DNA from: Metopolophium dirhodum
Taxonomy: Eukaryota > Arthropoda > Insecta > Hemiptera > Aphididae
Length of the DNA: 64,000 bases
NCBI RefSeq assembly: GCF_019925205.1
Contig: NC_083564.1
Location: 7,631,491-7,695,490, forward strand
Direction of reading: 5' to 3'
In this document: positions 13,277 through 23,660 of the stretch, one piece after another
How positions within the stretch are numbered: the first letter of the stretch is position 1
How the letters are laid out: every line of letters begins with the position of its first letter
Made by a program: the position numbers and the translations under genes
Notes under the pieces: generated by a model
Seen by the model: the letters and a program-made list of their open reading frames with translations, nothing else
Database searches by the model: none
Told to the model about the DNA's origin: nothing

Positions 13277-13678
13277 ATGGTGCGATACATTTGTATAGGT
13301 ACCATCGCACACGTCAGCTGTGCATCCGCCGACCACGATTTCATCCCTCCTGGGGGGCACGTTGGCCAAATACGTGTGGCAAATGGTAATAAAAAGTACG
13401 TCACAATCAGATACCATTTAGGAATGGTACAACTTTTGCCTCCAATGAAATTATCGTTTCAAATTGCGAGTACAATCACGAACCAGCGAAACAACTTGTT
13501 TATAAAAACCGCGTCCGGAGTTTTGACAGTAAATCAATATCGATTGTTGGATAGAATAGATATCGGCTTTCGGCATTGTCACTGCTACGAATTAATAAAA
13601 TATAGATATATACAATATTCGATGTTTTATTACATTTTATTTTTCAAATTGTTAACTATCTATTTGGAATTTTACTGA
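13277..13678 (+). CDS. Unrecognised ORF (133 aa)
   Basis: One of the longer ATG-started frames in the window, with GTGAATACA before the ATG. The first 100 residues have mixed composition (for example HDFIPPGGHVGQIRVANG and SGVLTVNQYRLLDRIDIGF). The last 30 turn into Y/F/I/L-rich residues typical of AT-rich DNA. The 13200-13480 stretch is clearly less AT-rich than its surroundings, which favours some coding history. A 68-codon frame on the minus strand (13404-13198) overlaps its 5' half and cannot both be real. No domain was recognised. It could be an exon, a transposon remnant or chance. Confidence 0.2.
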   Translation: MVRYICIGTIAHVSCASADHDFIPPGGHVGQIRVANGNKKYVTIRYHLGMVQLLPPMKLSFQIASTITNQRNNLFIKTASGVLTVNQYRLLDRIDIGFRHCHCYELIKYRYIQYSMFYYILFFKLLTIYLEFY

Positions 13679-14055
13679 TTGTTAATTGTATATTTATTTA
13701 TTTTTAATAAGACGAGATCTCACGCAATTGTAAAAAAAAAAAAATGTTTTTATGAAAAGATATTCATATAAACGCTTATGTGAAAGAAAATGTGTTCGTC
13801 TATTGAAATATTAGGTATTTTAGATATTTGACATCCTGTCATGGCGACAACGGTATATTATATTTTTCTTTCTCATGGTAGAAAATAATAACTATTAAGC
13901 CTGAGACAAATAATAACAAAACAATTATTTTATTATCATCTTATATTTTAGCGATTGTGTGACACAAACGTAGCACGCTACTCGATATTTTTCGAAGAAA
14001 ATTTATGAATCATAAATAATATGAATTAATTAGTAGCCATTAATTGTAGGTAAGC
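13679..14055. other. AT-rich non-genic DNA
   Basis: Nothing recognised, apart from a run of 13 A at about 13732-13744. Confidence 0.5.
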
Positions 14056-14635
14056 ATATATACAAATATACATATATACTAACTGATCCTGCGTAACTCC
14101 GTTGCCCGTAAAAAAATGAAAACTCTTTAAAAAAATTGTGATTTTTTCAACTCATTTTGGGTGTAACTCGCTGCAACTAACCTAACCTAACCCTGGTAGG
14201 CAATCCGACCACATCGGATCGTGGACAATATGCGACAGCATATCGAGTAGGTAATCCAACTGCTATAAGTGTAACTCATCAGCCTCCTTGGCGGGCAACG
14301 TGCGAAAATTCGATTTGATGCATGCTTGTAACTGATCTGCCCGAATAACAAAGGCAACCAATAATATATAAATACTAATTAGTAATTTTTACTAATTATT
14401 TCTTCGTATAACCAATAGCAACCATTTATAAACAAAAATTTCCACCGTAAATATCAAAATCCCTGTTGAGCACCTCCCCGGGTTGGGCGTGCCGGGTCCA
14501 ATTGTGAATCTAAATCGTCCCGAAAACCACTCAAACACACACAAAAAATGTCATCAAAATCAGTGCAGCCGTTTAGGGGGAGTTTGAATACTTACCCACG
14601 CAAATAAATATGTATCTTAAGATAATATACTTAGG
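14056..14635 (+). mobile_element. Degraded arthropod-type interspersed repeat
   Basis: Starts with an AT-rich lead followed by CTGATCCTGCGTAACTCCG and TTGCCCGT. Ends with TCATCAAAATCAGTGCAGCC and GTTTAGGGGGAG, followed by CACGCAAATAAATATG. This head-and-tail combination resembles a repeat type widely scattered in insect genomes, where the tail is seen as ATCAAAATCGGTCCAGCCGT. That is recollection of general patterns, not a database match. No intact ORF is present. It also holds a three-unit CTAACCTAACCTAAC string at about 14179. Confidence 0.45.
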
Positions 14636-15480
14636 TAGTAAAAATCAGATAAATTATTATATTTTATTAGTTTCTATGGTGATAGACAAAGGGTTACGCA
14701 AAATCGGTTTGAAAATAAAAATATCTGTACCCAGCTCAAAAACACATTTATGTTAAAAAAAAACTTTACATTATAAACAATTTAAACTAGGAACACCACG
14801 CTATTATGTTACAAATATTTATGTTGCTTATTAAAATATTAAATAATGTTTGATCACAATTTTATTATAATTCCACTATAAATGTTACTAAAAAGTTAAT
14901 TATCACAAACCTATTGATTATTATTTTAGATGGATATTTAGGTAAATGTAAAGCAGATAATTGTCATCCATTATGATGCATCTATGTCGAACAAAAGACC
15001 CTTTGGTTGTACACATTTCATATTATTATTTTCAAAATATTGAACATAAAGTCCAATTTATCGAACAAAGAAAATTGAACAAAGCTGGTTCTAGTAATTT
15101 CTGGGTTGTTTGTCAGAAAGTATTATGAACGGTTCCTAGGATCGGTATTTTATTATAATATATTATACATTTATATTATTCACATACCTAACTGTAGTAG
15201 TCAGTCCATCATAGCAAAGTAACTATGACAACATTTTATTATTATATATACTGAACACACCGGAAAATGCGGAAAACTAATAATATCAATTTTTTTTTTA
15301 AAATTAGTTATATATAACAGTGAGTCTATAGTAATAAACATAAAATATAATATTTCACTTAAAAATAATGCGACTACTGTATATAATAATAATAAAGCAT
15401 ATAAAAACAATTCCGCTTGGTTAAATTGATTTAATTTTGTTAAATACGCGTTTATGTATTTGTTTTTCTTTATATTGAGC
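14636..15480. other. AT-rich non-genic DNA
   Basis: No gene was recognised. A minus-strand frame running through 15201-15530 crosses the 5S-like fragment and then AT-rich DNA, so I do not call it. Confidence 0.5.
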
Positions 15481-15484
15481 TTGA

Positions 15485-15519
15485 GGCGGTCACCCATCCA
15501 AGAACTAGCGACGCCGGCC
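15485..15519 (-). pseudogene. 5S-rRNA-like fragment
   Basis: On the minus strand this reads GGCCGGCGTCGCTAGTT followed by CTTGGATGGGTGACCGCCT. Those last 19 bases coincide with the conserved 3' third of eukaryotic 5S rRNA (the box C internal promoter region), and the preceding GCGTCG...GTTAGT-like stretch also fits 5S. The match ends at CAAGCTC instead of the GGGAA expected in 5S, and no 5' half is evident. It is a 5S pseudogene fragment or the head of a 5S-derived SINE, not a working 5S gene. Confidence 0.6.
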
Positions 15520-16439
15520 GTTATGTACACTCAGTGCGTTTCCGCAGTTGATATATATGTATAGTTTTTAATAATTATAATCGTAGACAGTATGGCTGAC
15601 ATATTCTGACAACAAGTAATTATAACTTAAATATTAATAATAATAAAAAATACGAATCATAATTTATTGAACGGTTATAACGTCCATCGACGAAATCCGA
15701 AACAGCCGTTTGCTCAAATATTATTTTTATTATTTCCGAGACAACTACATTGCTTTTTTAAAATGTATTATTCTCCAGAATTACGATGTATCAATACACA
15801 CATTTTTTTTAGTATATAAATATATATTATATACAGTATAGAATATATTATATAAACTATGCCTCAAAAATATTATTTCATAATAAATGACACTACGGCA
15901 AAATATTTTATGGAAACAGGATTTCAGCGTGAATACCGAATAATTGTGAGCTGCTGTAAGATAACGCATTTATATAGTTATTAATCAAAAACTTTTTTGA
16001 TCATAAAACCAAAGTAAGACATAGAACATTACGGATATTATTATTATTCCACATCCAAGACATTTGTCATTCGCCATGGCTATATTATGTAATCCATACG
16101 GTTTCGGTGAATTAAAATACAACTTTCTGTAAACTTTTCGAAATTCCCTGTAAGGCGCGTTTCCGAGATCGTGTCACGACCTGTTCTGAATTTACCGGCA
16201 CAGTGTAGGTAATATAATTCGTCGCGAATAAAACGCGAATGTTTTCATATTTTAATAACTGGGTGGGGGGTTACTTTAGACTGCGAAGTTTACAGCGTCG
16301 TCCCGTGAAAAATGTCCATAAAAAAAAAAAAAACGTCGTGCCACGCGACATTAATAACAATTATCGTGCACACAGTGAAAGATTTGAAACGAAAATAATT
16401 TAAACTAATATAGCGCATTATCGGTGATTTATATATAGA
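15520..16439. other. AT-rich DNA with a GC-richer patch
   Basis: No gene was recognised. The 16140-16210 patch is GC-richer and CpG-containing. A run of 14 A lies at 16320-16333. Confidence 0.5.
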
Positions 16440-16770
16440 TTTTTCGTTCATACGAATTTCCCACAGTATTATTAATTTATTACGTTTTTGATCGCTTTAT
16501 GGAAAGTTTAAGATTTTATTCTCTACACTGGTCGCGGTCCGAAGATATCTTTATTTTTTTCGGCGGTTCGAAGTATACCTACAAAAGCGACCAGCTCTAC
16601 GGGCTCTAGATGTAGTGATTCTAATTTTTGTTTTTAAATTTATTTACACGAATTTCCCATTTAATCGATTTACATGGTTCTGATAGCTTCAGAATAACTC
16701 TAAGATTTTCTAGTCTTTACATCGGCGGTAGCGGTCCGAAGATATCATTATTTTTTCGACGGTTAACCTG
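16440..16770 (+). repeat. Diverged tandem duplication (about 185-bp period)
   Basis: About 16450-16572 and about 16645-16765 share ACGAATTTCCCA, then AAGATTTT(A/C)T, then TCTNTACA, then GCGGTCCGAAGATATC and TTATTTTTT, then CGGCGGTT/CGACGGTT. The central 16580-16640 stretch is not shared. It reads as an old local duplication. A 63-codon frame through the second copy is probably a by-product. Confidence 0.7.
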
Positions 16771-16924
16771 CGATCAATGCGATGATGTAATCTTACACCT
16801 CTCTACCACGGTATCGTAGGCACGTGTAGTCGTGCATCAATTTAGTTTGAAACGATGACTGTGCTCTTGTAACATTACGGTGGTTGGGTGGTTGTAAGTA
16901 TAATTAGTAATACACAAACGCGTC

Positions 16925-17059
16925 ATGTTCAATAATCACCTTCGATTTAACGTTCGTGGTCATAGCTCACGCGAGGGGCGGCCGTGTCCGTCGATAATGG
17001 CTTACGTGGAGGATAGTGTGGCATTTTGCGAAACCCCAGAACTGCCAAGTTTGAACTGA
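16925..17059 (+). CDS. Small ORF (44 aa), unrecognised
   Basis: An ATG-started frame of 44 codons in a GC-richer island within AT-rich DNA. The composition is protein-like, with the C-terminal part reading MAYVEDSVAFCETPELPSLN. An in-frame second ATG (about 17000) could also initiate. The ORF ends with TGA and is followed at once by AT-rich DNA, so the island and the ORF end together. It has no signal peptide or membrane segment and no recognised family. It could be a small protein or an exon. Confidence 0.25.
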   Translation: MFNNHLRFNVRGHSSREGRPCPSIMAYVEDSVAFCETPELPSLN

Positions 17060-17600
17060 ATATCAAAATTATCCAGTATTATGCGTACTTTATTTTGTTC
17101 CATTTTTTACAACCAAAATTCAATTTTGTACACCTTCTCCTACATAATTAATGGTTAATCTAAATTGGTTATTAATAAATTGTATTATAAAAATAATTAA
17201 CTGTTTGGAAAAAATATACCATTAATATTAGTCTTACTTTATTGATTCCGACATTAGTTTCTCTTTCATATTATACCCAATAGTAGAGCTTTGGATTTAC
17301 AGGAAATGTATTTTTATTTTATGTAGCGTATAGCTTTTTTCAAGTAGTTCATCACTAGTTTGTTTTAAAATTTTAAATGCAATTTTCAGCATTAAATGTA
17401 ATTGTTTTACAATGTAACTAAAATATGAATTTTATTGTATAACAATACAATAAACAATTCAAAGTGTTAGTTTTATAAGTGTACAAAAATAATATTAATT
17501 ATAATTATATTTATATAATATTTTATTTTTATACGGTATATACCGATACATATTATTACAATGAGTGGTTCAAATACCTATTATAAAACTTAATATTTAC
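17060..17600. other. AT-rich non-genic DNA
   Basis: Nothing recognised. Confidence 0.5.
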
Positions 17601-17610
17601 TAATATTAAG

Positions 17611-17730
17611 ATTTTATTAATATTGATTTATTTATTAATATTAATATTAATAAAATAACAATAGTAATTATACTAATACTAACTATTTTATTAATATTGA
17701 TTTATTTATTAATATTAATATTAATAAAAT
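17611..17730. repeat. Perfect 46-bp direct repeat of a near-palindrome
   Basis: Two identical 46-bp units (17611-17656 and 17685-17730), 74 bp apart from start to start. Each unit begins ATTTTATTAATATT and ends AATATTAATAAAAT, so it can fold on itself. Further AATATTAGTAAATATTAGTA strings follow to about 17780. The region can form alternative cruciforms. Confidence 0.9.
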
Positions 17731-17789
17731 AATAATACTAATAAAATATTAATATTAGTAAATATTAGTAAATATTAATGTTATTTGTA

Positions 17790-19260
17790 ATTACTAAAAC
17801 ATTAAAATGTCTTACCACTCGTGGAAGGTATCTTCATATTTCTGTACCTATACCTACAATATATTTTCAATTATTTTTAGTATGTATTAATACCCATACC
17901 TAAGTATAAATGATTTATTTTAGGTTTAAATGGTATAAATTATAAATATAAACCGTATACACTTTAATTTTTAGTTAGTCATTTTACCTATCCTAACACT
18001 ATTATAAGTGAAACTGTTCACAAATTATTTGTTATATAATTCATAATTGGGTAAACAAATAAACATAAGATTAAGTTTAGTATTGAATATAAGTACAATA
18101 CTTATAAAATATACATCTTAACAAACATAATATGCAGTAGAATCTCGCTAATTCGGTCTTCGCTAGTCCGGACATCTGGTTAATTCGGACAGTCAATAAT
18201 TTATATTGTGAATGAATATCAGTATATTGTATAAAAACATATACAACAATTATTTGGAGGAAGAGTTAAAAATATTGGGATACAATGTAATAAATGATTC
18301 TTATTCAATAGATACAATTTAAAGGGATCTTATATATTATACCCAGGATCAAAATGCACCTTGATAACACCTTTTCACGATTTCAATTAATAATAAACTA
18401 TAGCAATATACTACTATTAGATAAACATTGAATTCATCATTATATAGTTATAGAAGTCATTAATGTTATATTGTATTTTATGTAAGTCGTTATAATTAAG
18501 TATTCAGTAGTTGTCTACATTTTACCATTTTACACTATATAATATTATTGATAATAACTTAAAACCTTGCATTTATAATATATATATATATTTAAAAATA
18601 AATTCTAGGTACCTATTTACACAAATAAAAATCAGTTAGTTAATTAAGCTTAGTCATAAGTTATTCTAAATATTACAAATACATCTCACAAAAAATTAAC
18701 ACCTACTAATAATTAATTGGTATTTATAAATGTGATAAATGATTAGTGAAAATATAGTGCATTATATTTTAATAACATTGGTAAGGTACTTTATATAATT
18801 TTCAATAAAAATGTATAGTATAATATCATTTATTTATTTTATATGAATTTTTTTTAATATACAATATAAAATAAATAAAATAATTTTTATTTTCATAAAT
18901 ATAATAGATTGTAAATGCGTATATGTTTAAAAAAAAAATAAGTAGGTATAAAGTAAAGTATAATTAATAATTAATAAAAATGGTTAAAATTCCGATATAA
19001 AAATTATAAATTTTGTAAAAAACATTTGAATCCTGATTCCTTTGTTATTCTTAACTTATATTTTTTAGCCTTTGTTTAAATATCATTTTTTTTTTTGTTA
19101 AAACTACCATTTTGAATATTTAACAATTTAATGACTGCTTGTGAATTTGATTCAAGTAGTTCAGTTGATCAAAAATATACATCTATAATTTATTATATTT
19201 ATGAAAATATTTCAAAATATTAGACAATAGGCATAAATTAATTTCTTATCAAATAACAAT
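17790..19260. other. Extremely AT-rich non-genic DNA
   Basis: No gene. It holds one perfect TAGGTACCTA (18606-18615) and the pogo-like end listed separately. Confidence 0.55.
18135..18197 (+). mobile_element. pogo-like transposon end fragment
   Basis: CAGTAGAATCTCGCTAATTC, followed by GGTCTTCGCTAGTCCGGAC and a GTTAATTCGGACAG, resembles the termini of pogo/Tigger-type elements (CAGT plus a CTCG.TAATTCGGA pattern). I could not find a matching inverted right end downstream, so it is treated as a truncated remnant. Confidence 0.5.
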
Positions 19261-19287
19261 ATTATATTATAATATTAGTAAACTTTA

Positions 19288-19400
19288 AAAAAAATGAGGG
19301 GAAAATGTCTGCATCAAAAATATATCGGGGGGGGGGGGGGGAAATGTCCTACTAGTTACTACACCGATAAAAATCGAGGGGAAAATGTCCGCGATTCATC
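19288..19400 (+). repeat. GAGGGGAAAATGTC repeats around a poly-G run
   Basis: GAGGGGAAAATGTCTGC (about 19297) recurs as GAGGGGAAAATGTCCGC (about 19376), with a run of 15 G (19327-19341) followed by GAAATGTCC in between. It is probably a piece of a dispersed repeat. The homopolymer length is prone to sequencing error. Confidence 0.6.
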
Positions 19401-19460
19401 ATATTATAGGTACTTAGTTTTAAACTTAATTTTCCTGGACTTCTTTGAGCGAAATCTTCA

Positions 19461-19751
19461 ATGACGTATTCAAAATCGATGTTTTTCGTTATTTTATTCC
19501 CAATTGACAATATTGCTGAATTGGGTAATCTCTATTGCAACATAGTTGATCGAAAATACGTCTTAGTTAATTTAAATTTATTAAAAGAGCGTTCCCCGGA
19601 AACCACGGTAACAGGCGTGGTAAGAAACAATCTATATGCAGTCTTTAAATTTGGATATCTAGATAAAGATAAATACAACAATACAACAATATTTATCTGT
19701 AAATATCTAGATAAATATCATTTTTTTACACTTATTTTTATTGTTTATTAG
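19461..19751 (+). other. Unresolved ORF (96 codons)
   Basis: An ATG-started frame beside the foldback element. The middle (YCNIVDRKYVLVNLNLLKER, then SPETTVTGVV) is protein-like, but the end is built from two TATCTAGATAA motifs read as YLDKD/YLDKY. It is likely part of an older repeat and no family was recognised. Confidence 0.15.
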
Positions 19752-19907
19752 TATTTTTTGTAATATTAGATTTATATAAATATAATGACATAATATTTAT
19801 ATTAACAACGAATTGAGCCTTTGAGATACAGCTCTATGAAGTTAATTTTAATTTATTTTTTATAATTGATGGGGAAATAAACCTATACCTAATTAATTTT
19901 AATATGC

Positions 19908-19916
19908 TTATTATGG
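19908..19916. repeat. Left 9-bp target-site duplication
   Basis: TTATTATGG immediately outside the left end of the 19917-22243 element. The identical 9 bases follow the right end at 22244-22252. Confidence 0.8.
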
Positions 19917-22243
19917 AAGTGCGTCGTCTTGGCACCCATAAATCGTCAAACCCCCCTAACATATCTCATTGTTTTGTACCCAATTTGCACCCATTTGTAA
20001 TCTTCTTAAAAAAATTTGTACCCCTCTCCTTTTTACCGCAAAACCAAATCCCCCGACCGGGTGCTGTCACGACGTCGTCCTGGCACCCAGAACCACCAGA
20101 AGTCAACCGATCGATTTCGGACCTATCTCATCTTTTTGTACCCGATTTGTACCGATTTGAACCCTCCCTAAATTTTTCTTACCCCTTTCCCTTTTACACA
20201 AAACCGAATCCCACGTCCAGGTGCTGTAAAAACGTCGTCCTGGCACCCGGAACCACCAGGAGTCAATCGATCGATTCCGCACCGATACAATTTTTCGTAA
20301 CTATTTGAACCCTCCCTAAAAATGTTTGTACCCCTCTTCCTTTTACGCAAAAACCAAATTCCCCGTCCGGGTTATTAACTTTGATAAAAATTTATATGGA
20401 ACTTAACTTTAATAGAACTTATTTAGTACCCAACTTTCATGTGACTGGAACTTAACTTTAATAGAACTTCTATAGAACTTAACTTTCATGTGACTGGAAC
20501 TTAACTTTAATAGAATGTTTATGGAACTTAACTTTAACTTTTACACCTTCATGTAACTTAACTTTAATGGTACTGGAACTTAACTTAAATAAAACCTACA
20601 TAACTACATAACTTTAATTTGACTGGAACTTAACTTTTATAGAACTTTTAAGGAACTCTACTTTAATTTAACTAGAACTAAACTTTCATTTGAATGGAAC
20701 TTAACTTTAATAGAACGTTTATGGAACTTAACTTTATCCTTTAAACCTTCATGGGACTTAACTGTAATGGAACTGGAACTCAACTTTCATTTGCCTTGAA
20801 CTTAACTTTAATAGAACTTTTAAGGAACTCAACTTTAATTTAACTTGAACTTCAATTTCATTTGACTGGAACGTAACTTTAATGGAACTGGAACTTAACT
20901 TAAATAAAAGCTACATAACTTTCATTTGACTGAAACTTAACTTTTATAGAACTTTTAAGGAACTCAACTAAATTTAACTTGAACTTAACTTTCATTTGAC
21001 TGGAACTTGGCTTTAATAGAACGTTTAAGAACTTAACTTTAACTTCTAATCCTATATGAAACTTCACTTTAATGGAACTGGAACTTAACTTTAATAAAAC
21101 TTATATGGAACATCACTTTAATGGTACTGGAACTTAACTTTAATTTGACTTGAATGGAACTTGCCTTATAACTTCATTGGAACTTTAGTTATTTGGTTGT
21201 AATTCAAAAATAGTAGGTATTTGCGGATTTATGAAACGGGAATTTATACGCAAAACCTGTTTTCGAGAAAATCGATTTTAGTTTTTGGTGTAACTATACA
21301 TGAATAAGTAGAACCAAACTATTGCCCCAATTAGGACTTTACAGTATTTTTCAGGGATCAACGAAGACTTATTTGTAATCTAAATCAATTGATTTACCAA
21401 AAAAATGAACCAAAATAATAAATAATAAAAACTAATTTTGAATTTTAAAAACAGTATTAATTAAACCTCTTTTCAAATTATTATGAAACGGAGACATTAG
21501 TCTTTATAAGTGTATATTAACATGATGTATTCGATTCCACTTACATAACCTCCATATACATTTGAAGAGGTTAATGTCAACTTTGTTGCATCCAAAACTA
21601 TATTGTTTTTATTTTGCTCGAGTTCATGACAAACAAAAAATAATAAAATAACTTAAACTAATGTTCATATTTGGTCAGCAGTTTTAGTTAAAGAAGTTCA
21701 ATACTTCAAAAAACGTGATTTTGTATTAAAACTTGAAAATTGAACATTTTATTCAGTAAAATACAACAAAGTAATTTTGTCAAATAACAATATATTTATA
21801 TACTCGTATACAATAGTACTATAATGTAATTACTACCATCGATGAGTTACTACATTTAGGTAAACTGAAAAACATTGATTTTGAAAAAAAACCAAGCACT
21901 GCGTATCCAATAAAGACGCTATGTGCCAGTACGACGTCGTTACAGCACCTGGACGGGGGATTTGGTTCTGCGTAAAAGGGAGAAGGGTACAAAAATTTTT
22001 AGGATGGGTTCAGATGGGCACAAAAAATTGAGATCGGTGCGAAATCGATCGGTTGACTCCTGGTGGTTCCGGGTGCTAGGACGACGTCGTTACAGCACCC
22101 GGTTGGGAGATTTGGTTTTGCGTAAAAGAGAGAGGGGTACAATTTTTTTTAAGGAGAATACAAATGGGTGCAAATCGGGTACAAAACAATGAGATATGTG
22201 AGGGGGGGTTTGGACAATTTATGGGTGCCAAGACGACGCATCT
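19917..22243. mobile_element. MULE/foldback-like element (2.3 kb)
   Basis: The left end reads GTGCGTCGTCTTGGCACCCA from 19919. The reverse complement of the right end reads ATGCGTCGTCTTGGCACCCA. The inverted arms continue (ACATATCTCATTGTTTTGTA in both). The left arm spans about 470 bp with three subterminal units (CGTCGTCYTGGCACCC at 19922, 20072 and 20232). The right arm spans about 320 bp with about two units. A perfect 9-bp TTATTATGG duplication flanks the element. Long TIRs with subterminal tandem repeats and 9-bp duplications fit Mutator-like or Foldback-type DNA elements by family knowledge. Inside are a satellite (20389-21190) and about 0.7 kb of AT-rich filler. No transposase frame exists, so it is non-autonomous. 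Open frames in the arms are repeat by-products. Confidence 0.85.
20389..21190. repeat. GGAACTTAACTTTAAT satellite inside the foldback element
   Basis: About 800 bp built from variants of GGAACTTAACTTTAATAG, roughly 20 bp each, with interspersed TTTCATTTGACT and TTAAGGAACTCAACTTTAAT modules. Higher-order blocks recur, such as AATAGAACGTTTATGGAACT near 20710, with close variants near 20512 and 21022. It starts right after the left arm and decays before 21200. Confidence 0.9.
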
Positions 22244-22252
22244 TTATTATGG
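22244..22252. repeat. Right 9-bp target-site duplication
   Basis: TTATTATGG, identical to 19908-19916, directly after the element's right terminus. Confidence 0.8.
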
Positions 22253-22404
22253 CTAGTAGAATACGATGTATAATGCAAGCCCGCATGCAGGTTCTCGTAT
22301 TATAGTAATATTGTCGTTGGCAATAATAACAAGAAATATACTCTTCTAATTTTATAAATAATTTTTATTATATTATAATTTTAGTAACATTGGTTTTATA
22401 ATTG

Positions 22405-22503
22405 TGTAGGGGTTAGATAAATTTATCTGGATAGGCCCATTTTTTATTTAAGCTAAGCATAAGATAAATCGTAACATAATTATTTAGATAATTCCCAACA
22501 CTG
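22405..22503. mobile_element. Possible hAT end remnant with GATAA motifs
   Basis: Contains TAGATAAATTTATCTGGATA, AAGATAAATC and TTTAGATAATTCCCAACACTG. The CAACACTG terminus preceded by GATAA-type motifs resembles the right end of the clean hAT MITE at 53192-54061. Similar TATCTAGATAA motifs lie at 19645-19715 on the far side of the foldback element, so that element may have landed inside an older hAT copy. I could not locate a left terminus. Confidence 0.3.
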
Positions 22504-23435
22504 CTGGTGGATACTTGCCATGCCGTAGGAACAATGTACTGTATTGTGTCCACGACCCTTCGTCATATTATTATGTTGCCACCGATTTCCGCTATAGATT
22601 CTCTGAGGACTTTATTTTGATTTAATTTAATATTATTATTTATTATCATTTTAACAGTGATAATATCAGTATGATAACTCGGCGCCTTGTATAGGCAATT
22701 TAGCTACACCACGCTCTCGTTTGTCCATTTTTTACGGAACGTACCTATAATTGTTGTATTATTATAAGTAGTATTTAGTATACGGATCTTATAAATTATT
22801 CAATTATTAAGTATAAATTGAGTAAAAATAGTACTTGTATAGAATATTTATAGGTAGCTGGTAAAAACTACTGGATGGTAATGTTTGGTAAACCGAGTAT
22901 GAATTAATTAGCAATTAGTTTTTATTTTTATGGAAACATTTTGATTTAATTCTAAATGAATAAATAAATAATTATTCAATAAAATATGGTAAATATTTAT
23001 AAAAGACAAAATTTTACTATTTCTTAAAGACAACGTGCTTTAATTTGTAACGTTTTTTTTGGTTTGAGTAACATTTCAGGTTAGGTACAACTCCAACCCT
23101 CAGAATATAACATTATGACCCATAGTAAAATATAACGTAATTTATTACTAAAAACATCTCTACACCATCCACATTAATAATTTTTAATCAGCTGTGATCA
23201 CTATATTTGGGAATTTATACCAGTGCACATATTACACATATATTTTTTATTTTGTAACAATATGCGACAGTCAATGGAAAACAATTTGAATGTAATAATA
23301 TGTACATCATATTGTTATTATATTATTTTAAAACTTATGAGACATTTTTATTTTTTATATCGATGTATTATATTTCTATATAATATAGTAGCCGTGTGCT
23401 TTTTAATAACTTAAAAATACAAATAATTTGCCGGA
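22504..23435. other. AT-rich non-genic DNA
   Basis: Nothing recognised. Short T/A-rich frames on the + strand near 23223 are uninformative. Confidence 0.5.
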
Positions 23436-23439
23436 ATGT

Positions 23440-23660
23440 ACAAGGTTCATATTCGGTTGCATTCGATCACGTGACGTGTTCTGAGTGCAAGCACCAGTCG
23501 GTGCCACTAGTGCCCGGATGGGTGACCACCCGGGTTTTTAGTGACAAATCCTTGCCACACATACACCCACTTGTTCCGACCCGACCGTACCCCTCTCATA
23601 GAAAAACGGCCAATGTCCATAGTTGCCGGGCTTGAGATCAATAAAAAAATAAAATAATAT
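23440..23660 (+). mobile_element. Candidate 5S-related SINE
   Basis: CATTCGATCACGTGACG, then CAGTCGGTGCCACTAGTGCC, then CGGATGGGTGACCACCCGGG recall the order of 5S rRNA internal elements. GGATGGGTGACC is an exact match to the conserved box C region. The 3' end (GCCGGGCTTGAGATC) runs into AATAAAAAAATAAAATAA, an A-rich tail like those of SINEs. Box-C similarity also exists at 15485-15519. SINE3-type elements take their promoter from 5S rRNA (family knowledge). Assignment here is inference. Target duplications were not identified. Confidence 0.45.

Noticed and set aside
14175..14195. CTAACCTAACCTAACC as a telomere-like (TTAGG)n tract
   Set aside because: Only about three units inside a degraded repeat. 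Not an interstitial telomere array.
19327..19341. Run of 15 G as a functional G-quadruplex
   Set aside because: A homopolymer of this length is error-prone in sequencing and belongs to a repeat. I do not claim function.
19904..20308. 134-codon + frame and partly overlapping frames on both strands
   Set aside because: They lie in the inverted arm and subterminal repeats of the foldback element and repeat with the unit.
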